NCBI GenBank assembly: GCA_016930675.1
Contig: JAFGGG010000045.1
Span: 1-64,000, forward strand
Length of the DNA stretch: 64,000 bases
Reading direction: 5' to 3'
Origin: Spirochaetales bacterium
GTDB taxonomy: Bacteria > Spirochaetota > Spirochaetia > SZUA-6 > RPPD01
Within the stretch, counting starts at the first letter, position 1. Each line of letters opens with the position of its first letter. The position numbers and the translations under genes were made by a program. Below, piece by piece: positions 41,679-50,548 of the stretch. Under the pieces are notes generated by a model that saw nothing but the letters and a program-made list of their open reading frames with translations, ran no database searches and was not told the DNA's origin.

Positions 41679-44645
41679 TTATGCCTTTTTACAAAAATCT
41701 ATTGTCAGCGTATGTTTTTCCGAGTCGGTAAAAAGTGGGATAATATTGCTGTCGACTATTTCGTCATCCAATACAATCTCCGCCTTATGATCTTTGTAGC
41801 GGAAAAATCCTTTGGGTTTTTTTAAGGAAACTTGATATGAAGCCTTTTCTGTTTTTAATTCGCAAGAAACCCGCTCCGCTTCATTTTTTAAAATAGGATC
41901 GAAAACAATTCCCTGCCGTTTATACTCGATGCCCAGACTTTCAAATATGGAAAGGGCCAGCCATGTCGCGGTTCCGCTGAGCATGGGACCGATATGTTCT
42001 CCCGTATTGCTGTTGATATACTGGGTACAGAAACGCGGATTGCCTTTAAGCGTGTAAGGATCTTCCATGGTTTTATATGGTAATACCTGTTCCAGCATCC
42101 AATAGGCACTGTCGGCCAAGCGCTTTGCTAAATCGACATCTTCCACCCGCTTGGCGGCTTTGAACATTGCGCTTACCGCCATCATGGACGCGTGCTTGAA
42201 GATACCCGCGTTTTCTCTGTCGCCGGGGAAATAATGCCCCGCCGCGGTGGTTGGTGATATTTTGTTGAGATCAACCTCTGTGCACAGTTTGTAACCGTAC
42301 GGAGTTTTTAGATAGGTATCGAGGTTTTCCAGCATGCTCTGAATTTGACTGTCATCCGCGCAGCCGGAAAGCACGGCCCAGCTGAATGAATTAAGATAAT
42401 ACGAACCGTTTATTTCCGGATTTAAGGACAGTCCGTCTCCTCCCGCCCCCAAAAACAAGTAACCGTCATCTTTATGGCGGTTGAAAAGCAGTCTGGCATA
42501 AAAATCCTTTTTCCAGGCATGCTTGTTTATTTTGAGTTTTAATTCCGCCGACTGCTTTTTAAACACCTGGGAATCTCCGTGATCTGCCTTTTGGCGGGCA
42601 AGCTTCTGCATATGATCAAGCGCCAGTTTCAGAAGGAACGCGTTCATTACGCTTTCGCTGTACCGGGCCAGTACCGTTTTAGCCTTCTCAGGATTTTCAT
42701 TATATAATTTCTTTTTCTCGGCGCCGCTTAGATAATCGGTATCCACCTTCAGGCAGTCGTTCCAATCTGCCTTGTCTATCAGGGGTATGCCATGCGCGCC
42801 TACGGAAACTTCGGATGAATAAAAAATAATTTTTTTTAGTGTATCGTAAAGAGGCCGGCTTTTTTTTGTGCCGGCAATTTTACAGGGGGTATCGATAAAA
42901 GCAATATCTCCCGTAAGCTCAATATAACGGTAGACCGCCTGCACCAGCCACAGGCCGTCGTCACTCCAGTGACCGGGCTCTTTGCCTTTCCAGAAAAAAT
43001 TGTGGTTCGTGTAACCGAAATCATGCACATGTTCACACCAGGTGATGATGGCCTGTCGCACGAACTCTGCGTTTCCCATTGCCACAAAGTAGTACATGGA
43101 AGCGAACAGATCCTGAATTTCACGAAAGCCTAATTCCCGGTAGCCCTTTTGGGTCTGAGAAAACGACCTTGAAACAAAGGTCTGATACAGAATTTGAAAG
43201 GGCATATTTTTGTTTATAAAAGCCCGCAAGTGTTTATCGTGCGAGGCAATCTGCAGATAACTTGTGTACCTTTTTAGGAAATCCTGATTTTTTTCAAGAT
43301 GAGTGTCGAAACAGCTTTGGGACTTGAACTCTGCCGCCAGTGCATTGAGTTCATGTGCCAATGTATCTTTTGAGAAGTGCGGATTATCTATAGCGGATAC
43401 CATACCGGTAAAATTAACAATGTGAGTGCTCTTATGCGCCGGAACCGTTACGGGCAGAGCGCAGGCAAAAAAGCCCGGGCCTTTGCGGGCAATACGGTTG
43501 GGCAGACAGTTCAGGGCGGCGGGTGTGCTTAATGAACCGTTGCCCACAAAATCATTATAATCCGTGCAGAACTCCCCGGGGAAATAGAAGTTCGATTCGG
43601 TATAGGCAAGCATGGTATTAAAGCGCAGATTGGAACGGCAGTTATGAGGATAATAATCATGGGTAAGGGCCAGAACAGTGCCGTCATTATTCTTGAGTAG
43701 TTCGGCCTGCATAATGATGTTGGAATAAAGCACGTCCTCCATCATGGCATGAGATGCCTCGGTGCCGAACATTCCCGTATAAACCACTCGTAAGCTTCGT
43801 TGTTTCGGACTGTTGTTTTTTATTGTGATGTTTTGTGCCTCGGTAGCAATGGGAAGCCCTTTTTTATGGGGTAACAACATAATGGTGCGGATTATTTCCA
43901 AACCGCATTTTGTTTTGTAAGTAATTTTTGTATGATTTTGAGAATGAAGACACCAGGCAGACTCGATGTTTGTTCCTTCCGGTTCGCGGGAATAAAAAAT
44001 CTGTTTTCCCTCTTCAACCAGATAAAACTGTCTGTTGGCGGGAAATCCGTTTTCTTCCTGAAGCAGATCCCAGCGGATAGCAAGCACCTGAGTAAAGGCA
44101 TGAGAGCGGAAGCTGCCTCCGCCCAGTCTGTCCACCACACTCTTGGGTGTGGTTTGGATGGGATAATTAAAGCCCAAGCGGTTTCCCAATAATAAGTTAA
44201 CCGAGAAATGAGGTCCGGGATTTGGCGCTTTAAGATCTATGCAGTGTTCGCCGTTTTCATTTAAATAACCGGCGCCCGTATCGATATAGTGAATAGAATC
44301 CAAAATTGCCCGCCTAAGCGAATCATTAAGTGCGACCTGAGTAATGTTGGTTTGCGCGTCCGCTTTATAGAGGGAAAAGGATTCTTTCCGGTATAACAAT
44401 AGGAGGGAATTCCCTGATTGAATAAGCGCGCGCAAGTATTTTTCAACTTCACGATGTTTAAACAGATCCACGATACATGGTATGCGGATCGGCAAACCGG
44501 CCACGGCAATCAGTTTGGTAAAAGAAGCGTCCGCAAAGATCGCATCGTTTATTTTATTTTCTTTGAGTACTTCTTCAAAAAATTCATGGGCTGAAGTAAA
44601 CGGATTTTTTAAACAGCCTCTGGCCGTGATACGTTCTATAGTCAT
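41679..44645 (-). CDS. GH94 (cellobiose/chitobiose phosphorylase-type) enzyme
   Basis: The 988-residue protein has an N-terminal beta-sandwich region (about 1-320), then an (alpha/alpha)6-barrel with GH94 markers: YRELGFREIQDL, the GHWSDDGLWLV stretch and ADWNDC at 626-631, which includes the general-acid Asp. GH94 enzymes split beta-linked disaccharides with inorganic phosphate to give a sugar 1-phosphate. The ADWNDC version is found in cellobiose and chitobiose phosphorylases; specificity is unproven and the N-terminal extension is longer than in the smallest members. It has no signal peptide, so it works in the cytoplasm on imported disaccharides. There is little Shine-Dalgarno before the ATG. 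Confidence 0.8.
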   Translation of the reverse strand: MTIERITARGCLKNPFTSAHEFFEEVLKENKINDAIFADASFTKLIAVAGLPIRIPCIVDLFKHREVEKYLRALIQSGNSLLLLYRKESFSLYKADAQTNITQVALNDSLRRAILDSIHYIDTGAGYLNENGEHCIDLKAPNPGPHFSVNLLLGNRLGFNYPIQTTPKSVVDRLGGGSFRSHAFTQVLAIRWDLLQEENGFPANRQFYLVEEGKQIFYSREPEGTNIESAWCLHSQNHTKITYKTKCGLEIIRTIMLLPHKKGLPIATEAQNITIKNNSPKQRSLRVVYTGMFGTEASHAMMEDVLYSNIIMQAELLKNNDGTVLALTHDYYPHNCRSNLRFNTMLAYTESNFYFPGEFCTDYNDFVGNGSLSTPAALNCLPNRIARKGPGFFACALPVTVPAHKSTHIVNFTGMVSAIDNPHFSKDTLAHELNALAAEFKSQSCFDTHLEKNQDFLKRYTSYLQIASHDKHLRAFINKNMPFQILYQTFVSRSFSQTQKGYRELGFREIQDLFASMYYFVAMGNAEFVRQAIITWCEHVHDFGYTNHNFFWKGKEPGHWSDDGLWLVQAVYRYIELTGDIAFIDTPCKIAGTKKSRPLYDTLKKIIFYSSEVSVGAHGIPLIDKADWNDCLKVDTDYLSGAEKKKLYNENPEKAKTVLARYSESVMNAFLLKLALDHMQKLARQKADHGDSQVFKKQSAELKLKINKHAWKKDFYARLLFNRHKDDGYLFLGAGGDGLSLNPEINGSYYLNSFSWAVLSGCADDSQIQSMLENLDTYLKTPYGYKLCTEVDLNKISPTTAAGHYFPGDRENAGIFKHASMMAVSAMFKAAKRVEDVDLAKRLADSAYWMLEQVLPYKTMEDPYTLKGNPRFCTQYINSNTGEHIGPMLSGTATWLALSIFESLGIEYKRQGIVFDPILKNEAERVSCELKTEKASYQVSLKKPKGFFRYKDHKAEIVLDDEIVDSNIIPLFTDSEKHTLTIDFCKKA

Positions 44646-44816
44646 TTATCTGCCTATTCTAAGATTAAATTATTGATCCATATCATAAGTATTATTATAC
44701 AAGCTGTCAATTAATAATTTGATGTAATCGATTCCGCCCCCCATAAATATATTGACTTTTTAGCTATTCTCAAGGATTATGAGGCGCATAAGCTATTATG
44801 GCAGTTTTTGTTTGTT

Positions 44817-46064
44817 ATGGAAATAGAAAATAAAAAACTTATCAGGCGTAATATCCTCTTTCAGTCTTTGGATAGCGGTATTTTTATGATGGCCATGGTG
44901 TTTTTTCACCAGATGACAATCATGGTGGCCTTTGTGAAGCAGCTTTATGATTCTCCTTTAATCATCAGTCTGATCCCCGCCTTGCTGCTTATCGGTTTCA
45001 ATCTCCCCGGGCTTGTCACCACCCGTCTGGCGGAAAGGCATGTGCTGCGAAAAAAATTCATCACGGTCTTCGGTTTTATTCAGCGGCTCAGTATTCTATT
45101 CATGGCCTTAAGCACGTTTTTACTGGAGCCGTTCGGGCCCAATGTTACAGTGGCCTTTGTGCTTTTTTTCTATTTCAGCTTTTCCTTTTTCGGAGGAATC
45201 GGTACGCCGGCCTGGCTCGATTTCAGTGCCAAAACCATTCCCGTACGCTACAGGGCCAGAACCAATTCCCTGCGTGCTGTTATCGCCGGAGCAGGAGGAA
45301 TTGTTCTGCCGCTTTTGATAAATTATTTCCTAACCGCTTTCGAGTTTCCGCAAAACTACAGATTAAACTTCCTGTCTGGATTTTTAGTGCTCTCCGTGTC
45401 GTTTGTATTTTTTCTTTTTATAAAGGAAGCAGAAGCATCGCCTGCTGTGCGCAGAAAAACATTTAAACAGTACTTGTCCTCACTTGTTAAAATATTAAAG
45501 CGGGATAAAAACTTCGTACGCTTTCTAGGCACCCAGGCTGTCTTAAGTGTTTCGGAGTGCGGCGCGGCTTTTTTTACCTTCTATGCCATCGACCTGCTGA
45601 AAATTGGTGAGAGCACGGTTGTATTTTATACATTTCTCTTAAATTTAAGTTTTCCGATTTTCGGTATTATACTCGGTTTTATCGGTGACAAAGCCGGTAA
45701 TTTAAGAGTACTGCAGATCGGCGCTTTTACCACGCTGGCGGCGCTTGTTTTGATTATATTCTGGCCTACTCATTTTATTTTCTATGTAATCTTTATCCTG
45801 GTAGGAATTACTGTAAATGCGCGTCTCAACAGTTTTCAGGTTTTTATCACGGAGTTTGGAGATGAGAAGGATAGAATCCGCTATTCGGCTTTGTCCACCA
45901 CCATCTCAGCTACTTTATTCGGGCTTACGCCTCTCGCGGGTGGGATTCTGCTTTCAAGCAAACTTATTGATTTTAATACGCTTTTTATCATAGGTGCGGT
46001 GTTTGCAGGGCTGGCTCTTTTTTGTTTTTTATTTGTAGTAAAGGACCCCCGTTTTTCGAAATAA
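44817..46064 (+). CDS. MFS transporter
   Basis: The 415-residue protein has twelve membrane helices and an MFS loop segment (VTTRLAERHVLRKKFI), plus the PVRYRARTNSLRAVIAGAGG region. It resembles uncharacterised MFS carriers and its substrate is unknown. TTGACT (44752-44757) with GATTAT 17 bases on is a possible promoter. No ribosome-binding site precedes the ATG at 44817. It is divergent from the GH94 gene, and joint work in sugar uptake is possible but not shown. Confidence 0.85.
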   Translation: MEIENKKLIRRNILFQSLDSGIFMMAMVFFHQMTIMVAFVKQLYDSPLIISLIPALLLIGFNLPGLVTTRLAERHVLRKKFITVFGFIQRLSILFMALSTFLLEPFGPNVTVAFVLFFYFSFSFFGGIGTPAWLDFSAKTIPVRYRARTNSLRAVIAGAGGIVLPLLINYFLTAFEFPQNYRLNFLSGFLVLSVSFVFFLFIKEAEASPAVRRKTFKQYLSSLVKILKRDKNFVRFLGTQAVLSVSECGAAFFTFYAIDLLKIGESTVVFYTFLLNLSFPIFGIILGFIGDKAGNLRVLQIGAFTTLAALVLIIFWPTHFIFYVIFILVGITVNARLNSFQVFITEFGDEKDRIRYSALSTTISATLFGLTPLAGGILLSSKLIDFNTLFIIGAVFAGLALFCFLFVVKDPRFSK

Positions 46065-46141
46065 GATACGGAATAAAGTGCTGCGTTGTTTATATATAAA
46101 AAAATTGCGGTTCACTTATATTTATACAATAATTAGCATAT

Positions 46142-47029
46142 ATGGCCAAGAGTAAGATACTTTTTGTTGACGATGATATTAAAGCGCTTAAAAGGTTTAA
46201 CCATACTTTTAGAGCTGAATTTGATGTGGATACCGCGGTAAACGCTGAACAGGCACTGACGAAAATATACAGTGACTGTGAGTATGCGGTTGTCGTGGCC
46301 GACATGAGAATGGAAGATATGAACGGAGTGGAATTCCTGCACAAGATAAAGCGGATCACTCCTGATACCATCCGGATAATGCTTACGGGTTATGCCGATT
46401 TTCAGACTGCGATCGAAGCGGTAAACAAGGGGAATATCTTCCGTTTTTTGGAAAAACCTTGTCTCAATAAAGATTTAAGGGCTGTTATTAAAGAAGGAAT
46501 AGAAGCGTATAAACAAATCAAACAAGTTGAAGAAAAGGCTCATACCGACAGCCTGACGGGCCTTTATAATCACAATTCAATTATTGAAATCCTTGAGAAA
46601 TATGTAACGCAGGCTGCCGCGGCTAAACAACCGCTTTCCCTGGCCATGATCGATTTAGATCATTTTAAAAAGGTCAACGATACTTATGGACACCAGACAG
46701 GCGATAACGTTCTTGTAACGATTGCCCAGGTTATCAAGGAAGAAATACGGGAAACTGATAACGCGGGCAGGTACGGAGGTGAAGAGTTTCTGCTGGTTAT
46801 GCCGGAAACAGACAGTGTCCAGGCCTTTATTGCCCTGGAACGCTTGCGCAAACGGATTGAGAGTCAAAAATGGGAGCAACAGGGGCTTAAGCTGACAATG
46901 AGTGCGGGCGTTAAGCAGTATATGGACGAAACTGCCGTTTGCTTTATAAAAAAAACCGATGACCTGCTCTATCTGGCCAAGAAAAAAGGAAGAAATCGAA
47001 TAGAGATATTCGAAGCTCAGGCTGAATAA
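46142..47029 (+). CDS. Response regulator with GGDEF output domain
   Basis: This 295-residue protein has a receiver domain (1-120) with Asp10/11/12 and phospho-acceptor Asp54 (VVADMRM), followed by a diguanylate cyclase domain. GGEEF at 212-216 is intact, preceded by the RETD product-inhibition site (203-206). It should make cyclic di-GMP when phosphorylated; the receiver looks like the RpfG/PleD type (LTGYADFQTAIEAVNKG). No partner kinase gene is adjacent. The start codon has little Shine-Dalgarno support. It is convergent with deoC, eight bases apart. Confidence 0.9.
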   Translation: MAKSKILFVDDDIKALKRFNHTFRAEFDVDTAVNAEQALTKIYSDCEYAVVVADMRMEDMNGVEFLHKIKRITPDTIRIMLTGYADFQTAIEAVNKGNIFRFLEKPCLNKDLRAVIKEGIEAYKQIKQVEEKAHTDSLTGLYNHNSIIEILEKYVTQAAAAKQPLSLAMIDLDHFKKVNDTYGHQTGDNVLVTIAQVIKEEIRETDNAGRYGGEEFLLVMPETDSVQAFIALERLRKRIESQKWEQQGLKLTMSAGVKQYMDETAVCFIKKTDDLLYLAKKKGRNRIEIFEAQAE

Positions 47030-47037
47030 TTACCTGC

Positions 47038-47718
47038 TTATTTTAAACGTCGCTCGGCTTCATCCAGAATTTCCGTTGTGCGACTGGCGCCCACCCGTGT
47101 TACTCCGGCCGCGCGCATGGCGAGTAATTGTTCCAGGGTTCTGATACCTCCCGCGGCTTTCACCTGCACCTGCGCGGGTGAGTGAGCACGCATAAGCTTT
47201 ACATCATCAAGTGTGGCGCCGCCGGAACCATAGCCGGTGGATGTTTTTACCCAGTCCGCCCCCAGCTCGCCGCAGATTCGGCATAAACGGATTTTTTGTG
47301 TGTCTGTCAGATAACAGTTTTCGAAAATTATCTTGATTTTTTGTCCTGCTGCGTGTGTAACCGCAAGCACGGCCTTGATATCATTCTGTACATATTCCCA
47401 GTCCGCGCTTAAAACCTTGCTTATGTTGACGACCATATCCAGTTCCTGACCCCCGTCTTTGAGTGCCTGTTCGGCCTCGGTTACTTTAACGGGTGTGGCG
47501 TGCCCTCCGTGAGGAAAGCCGATTGTGGTGCTGGCCTGTACGCCGCTGCCGCTTAAAATTTCAGCACAGCGTTTTAAAAAGAACGGCATAATACACACAC
47601 TGGCCACATCATACCGGATGGCGATTTTACATCCCTGTTCCAGTTCATTACCGGTTAACGTGGGATTAAGCAGCGAGTGGTCGATCATTTTTGCGATATC
47701 TTGGTACGTTACATCCAT
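47038..47718 (-). CDS. deoC: Deoxyribose-phosphate aldolase
   Basis: The 226-residue aldolase (2-deoxy-D-ribose 5-phosphate to acetaldehyde and glyceraldehyde 3-phosphate) shows MIDHSLLNPTLT, ELDMVVN (Asp94), Lys158 in WVKTSTGYG for the Schiff base, and VKAAGGIRT with the second catalytic Lys. The length is typical. A GGAGGAG site precedes the ATG. It probably serves nucleoside catabolism; no other deo gene is next to it. Confidence 0.93.
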   Translation of the reverse strand: MDVTYQDIAKMIDHSLLNPTLTGNELEQGCKIAIRYDVASVCIMPFFLKRCAEILSGSGVQASTTIGFPHGGHATPVKVTEAEQALKDGGQELDMVVNISKVLSADWEYVQNDIKAVLAVTHAAGQKIKIIFENCYLTDTQKIRLCRICGELGADWVKTSTGYGSGGATLDDVKLMRAHSPAQVQVKAAGGIRTLEQLLAMRAAGVTRVGASRTTEILDEAERRLK

Positions 47719-47802
47719 GGACTCCTCCTCAGACTGGTTATTTATAGTAACATAGAGGCCATTTTTTGGGCAGTTGATCCATGAAAAATTATCGCAACCT
47801 GA

Positions 47803-47831
47803 TTGACTATTCTGAAAGATAGTGATATATT
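47803..47831 (+). promoter_or_regulatory. Promoter with a long leader, RRM gene
   Basis: TTGACT (47803-47808), a 17-base spacer and TATATT (47826-47831). Confidence 0.65.
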
Positions 47832-47842
47832 AGGGATGTTGT

Positions 47843-47956
47843 ATGTTGAAATACAGCATGGTCTTTTTAATCTGCTATTTGTGTTTTGTAAACTTCATTG
47901 TTGGATTGCATTTCTGTAAAAAGAATAAAATCATATTGGCATTCCTTTCAAAGTGA
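47843..47956 (+). CDS. Possible 37-residue membrane peptide in the leader
   Basis: ATG preceded by AGGGATG opens a 37-codon frame whose product is a single hydrophobic stretch with a basic C-terminus (FCKKNKII). It lies between the promoter and the RRM gene. It may be translated as a leader peptide, but size and composition alone do not prove it. A second overlapping short frame begins at 47836. Confidence 0.3.
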   Translation: MLKYSMVFLICYLCFVNFIVGLHFCKKNKIILAFLSK

Positions 47957-48042
47957 GTAATTTTAGAAACATAAGATTAAATTGCTACCTAAGGTTTATC
48001 GTTGATAAACTAAATAATGATTTTTTTGAAGGATGTGTTTTT

Positions 48043-48318
48043 ATGTCAAAGAAGATTTATGTCGGTAATATGAATTATGATACTACCGAAAATCAGCTTC
48101 AGGAGTTGTTTGCACAGCACGGCTCAGTTGTGGAAGTTAACATAGTGAGAGATCGCTATACCAACAGACCAAAAGGTTTTGCCTTTGTTGAGATGGAAAA
48201 AGAGGAAGAGGCGAACGCAGCCATTTCCGCTTTAAATAATACTGAATTAGACGGACGTGCATTAAGAGTGAATGAAGCGCACGCAAAAAAACCGAGACAA
48301 AATAGCTTTAGTTATTAA
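48043..48318 (+). CDS. Small RRM-domain RNA-binding protein
   Basis: The 91-residue protein is a single RNA-recognition motif: RNP2 KIYVGNM (residues 4-10) and RNP1 KGFAFVEM (44-51), with the usual beta-alpha-beta spacing. The short basic tail (AKKPRQNSFSY) may add RNA contact. Such bacterial RRM proteins, found in cyanobacteria and spirochaetes, chaperone RNA or respond to cold. GAAGGATG is a plausible binding site. The longer reading to 47953 lacks support. A terminator follows. Confidence 0.9.
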   Translation: MSKKIYVGNMNYDTTENQLQELFAQHGSVVEVNIVRDRYTNRPKGFAFVEMEKEEEANAAISALNNTELDGRALRVNEAHAKKPRQNSFSY

Positions 48319-48332
48319 TATGTCTTAAATTA

Positions 48333-48366
48333 AAAAAAGCCAGGTGTAAAAGCCTGGCTTTTTTTT
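48333..48366 (+). terminator. Rho-independent terminator of the RRM gene
   Basis: AAAAAAGCCAGG and CCTGGCTTTTTTTT pair around an eight-base loop. Confidence 0.9.
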
Positions 48367-48503
48367 GATACGGGGTTGGAACGGCTTTTTTACAGACTAT
48401 GGCAACAATTCCAGAGCGCGGGTAGAGGCTTCGGAAAACCGCTCTTGACTTTGTTGAAGAGTGCCGTTAAATTTTCTGTAACATTACAAAAAGGAGTAGT
48501 CAT

Positions 48504-49244
48504 ATGAAAAAAATTGTTTTCAGGTTTTTAATCTGTGTATTAAGTCTTCATATATTTGTGTTTTGTCAAAACTCAACAGCAGAGGAGCGGGAAATGGACG
48601 AATTTAAAATCGGAGACAAGATCTTAAAGATATATTTTTTGGGTCACGCCACCCTGATGCTGGATTATGACGGTATAATTATTCATGTCGATCCGGTGGC
48701 TGCCTACGGGGATTATGACCGGCTGCCGCAGGCGGATATTGTCCTTGTAACCCACCAGCACGGGGATCATCTGGACAAGGCCACAATCGACAAAATAAGC
48801 AAAAGCGGCACAAAGCTTATTCTGAATCAGGCGGCATACGAAATGATTAAAACCGGGATCGTGCTGGAAAACGGAAAAACCTGGCAGGCCGATGCTATAA
48901 AAATCCAGGCTGTGCCGGCTTACAACACTACGCCGGGACGTGATAAATATCATCCCAAAGGCAGGGACAACGGTTATGTGCTTACGCTGGGACAAACCAG
49001 GATCTATATCGCGGGGGATACGGAAAATATACCGGAAATGAGTGATTTGAAAAACATAGATATCGCCTTTTTACCCATGAACCAGCCCTATACCATGACT
49101 CCGGAGCAGGTGGCGGCAGCCGTAAACGTGATCAAACCCAAGATCGTGTATCCTTATCATTACGGCAATACGGATGTAAACCAGTTAAAAGAGCTTTTAA
49201 AAAACAATAATGATGTGGAGCTGAGAATAAGAGAATTGCAGTAG
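48504..49244 (+). CDS. Exported metallo-beta-lactamase-fold hydrolase
   Basis: The 246-residue protein has a hydrophobic export signal with a possible lipobox near Cys21 (IFVFC). It then shows the metal-binding HXHXDH motif as HQHGDHLD (His84, His86, Asp88, His89) and later AGDTENIPEM and YPYHYGNTD ligands. It is related to the UPF0173/UlaG-like group, which includes phosphodiesterases and lactonases; the function is not known. AAAGGAG precedes the ATG. Confidence 0.85.
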   Translation: MKKIVFRFLICVLSLHIFVFCQNSTAEEREMDEFKIGDKILKIYFLGHATLMLDYDGIIIHVDPVAAYGDYDRLPQADIVLVTHQHGDHLDKATIDKISKSGTKLILNQAAYEMIKTGIVLENGKTWQADAIKIQAVPAYNTTPGRDKYHPKGRDNGYVLTLGQTRIYIAGDTENIPEMSDLKNIDIAFLPMNQPYTMTPEQVAAAVNVIKPKIVYPYHYGNTDVNQLKELLKNNNDVELRIRELQ

Positions 49245-49336
49245 TACGTGGAAGCTATGGCTCATACTTATATCCGTTATATCTCATATTAATATTAAGT
49301 CCGTCTTTTTAAATTTTTTCTGCATGATTAATGTCC

Positions 49337-50104
49337 TTAAAAATCCTTTACCTTTATTATAAAACCGATCTTTTTATTTGTATCAAAGGTCTGGGCGGTA
49401 TTAACGTTAAAAAATATCTCTTCGTTTACGGTCCAGTAAAAATCACCGAAACTGACCCCTGCCGGATCGATTTGGTTCTCACTTTCTATCAGTTCAAGCG
49501 CCCAATGCGCGTACATAAGGTAGTGTTTTTCGGTAAGAATATCAAAACAGATAAGCGCTATGGAATACGTTCCTCCTTCCGCCCACGGACTGTAAAAAAG
49601 GCAGAGCAGAAATCTGCCGGAAGGGGAGAGCGTATAATCCATATACCATTCGTCAGATTCATTTACTGTCTGTATGGTATGCTCTCCGTAATAGGTTCTA
49701 AGGTTTCTGCTTTGGCCGTGTTCTATATTAACAACCGTCTGTTTTAGAGCCTTGACTGGGGGCTGTGAATTCTGCCATACATGAAGCTGCGGCTGCCAGG
49801 CAAGTTCGGTGATAATATCGCCTGCGCGAATGCAGCCGGTTATGGCCAACTGCCTGTCTCTTTGGTATTGTTTCAACGCTTTTTCCGTATCCGGCCCGAA
49901 CCAGCCGTCCGCACCGGCTTTTCCCACCTCATACCCTAAATAGATGAGCATTTTCTGTAGCAGTTCGACTTGGCGGCCGTGCATTCTTTTTCCTGACTCT
50001 CGCAAGCACAACGCCTCAGGTTCTGCAGCGGTTTGGGCATACAGTGGAATAGCGAAGATTAACAATGCAAATATCGCCGTAATGAGTATGAGAAAAATTT
50101 TCAT
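49337..50104 (-). CDS. Exported peptidoglycan-binding-domain protein
   Basis: The 255-residue protein has a signal peptide (to about YAQ, residue 24) and a PG_binding_1 domain (about 40-100: HGRQVELLQKMLIYLGYEVGKAGADGWFGPDTEKAL, in part). The remaining residues are an uncharacterised beta-rich domain containing YSPWAEGGTYSIALICFD. The chosen ATG at 50104 has no Shine-Dalgarno but lies seven bases after an extended -10 (TGCTATAAT), so the message may be nearly leaderless. An alternative start at 50149 would put a charged stretch before the signal. Confidence 0.7.
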   Translation of the reverse strand: MKIFLILITAIFALLIFAIPLYAQTAAEPEALCLRESGKRMHGRQVELLQKMLIYLGYEVGKAGADGWFGPDTEKALKQYQRDRQLAITGCIRAGDIITELAWQPQLHVWQNSQPPVKALKQTVVNIEHGQSRNLRTYYGEHTIQTVNESDEWYMDYTLSPSGRFLLCLFYSPWAEGGTYSIALICFDILTEKHYLMYAHWALELIESENQIDPAGVSFGDFYWTVNEEIFFNVNTAQTFDTNKKIGFIIKVKDF

Positions 50105-50161
50105 ACGTAGTATTATAGCACCAAGCAAAAATGACCGCCTTGTAAACATGTTTTACTCAAG

Positions 50162-50473
50162 CTACTGGTCTTTTTTACACCTCATTTTCACTGTACCCCC
50201 ACCGCTTCCGCCGAAGATAATCATCAGGCCGAAGATAAATCCCAGGTTATACCAGCCGCCGTTGTTGTGCACCTCGTAAATATTCACATGGGGAGAAAAT
50301 AAGGATATTATAAATGTAACAGGGGTGATAATACCGTGCCACAGACCCGACCAGAAGCCGGCAACATTTCCTCCTTCATTGGGAGCGTTGATATTTTGAT
50401 TCGGTCCGGCGGCGCATCCTGCCAAAAAGGCAATAATTATCAGTATTGCGCATATTTTAAGAAATCCCGTCAT
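50162..50473 (-). CDS. Small lipoprotein with a conserved GWYNLGF motif
   Basis: The 103-residue protein has a lipobox FLAGC (Cys20) and an ANEGGNVAGFWSGLWHG segment, a membrane helix (about 50-60) and the IYEVHNNGGWYNLGFIFG segment. This family of small membrane lipoproteins is common across bacteria but its function is unknown to me. The start has AGGAGG upstream. It is convergent with nothing close; it precedes the peptidoglycan-binding gene on the same strand with about 60 bases between them. Confidence 0.75.
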   Translation of the reverse strand: MTGFLKICAILIIIAFLAGCAAGPNQNINAPNEGGNVAGFWSGLWHGIITPVTFIISLFSPHVNIYEVHNNGGWYNLGFIFGLMIIFGGSGGGTVKMRCKKDQ

Positions 50474-50548
50474 CTTGGGTTTTCCCTCCTTTTTTCTGAT
50501 GTTTTAAAATATAATAGAATAAATTATGATATTGAGCAATTATTAAAT

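Larger units (their letters stand above)
47719..48042 (+). other. Long leader region ahead of the RRM gene
   Basis: This 324-base stretch holds a promoter at 47803-47831, giving a leader of about 205 bases. Inside is a 37-codon ORF (47843-47956, AGGGATG before its ATG) for a mostly hydrophobic peptide, and AT-rich sequence. The long leader suggests post-transcriptional control, such as cold response, but no known riboswitch was recognised. Confidence 0.45.
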
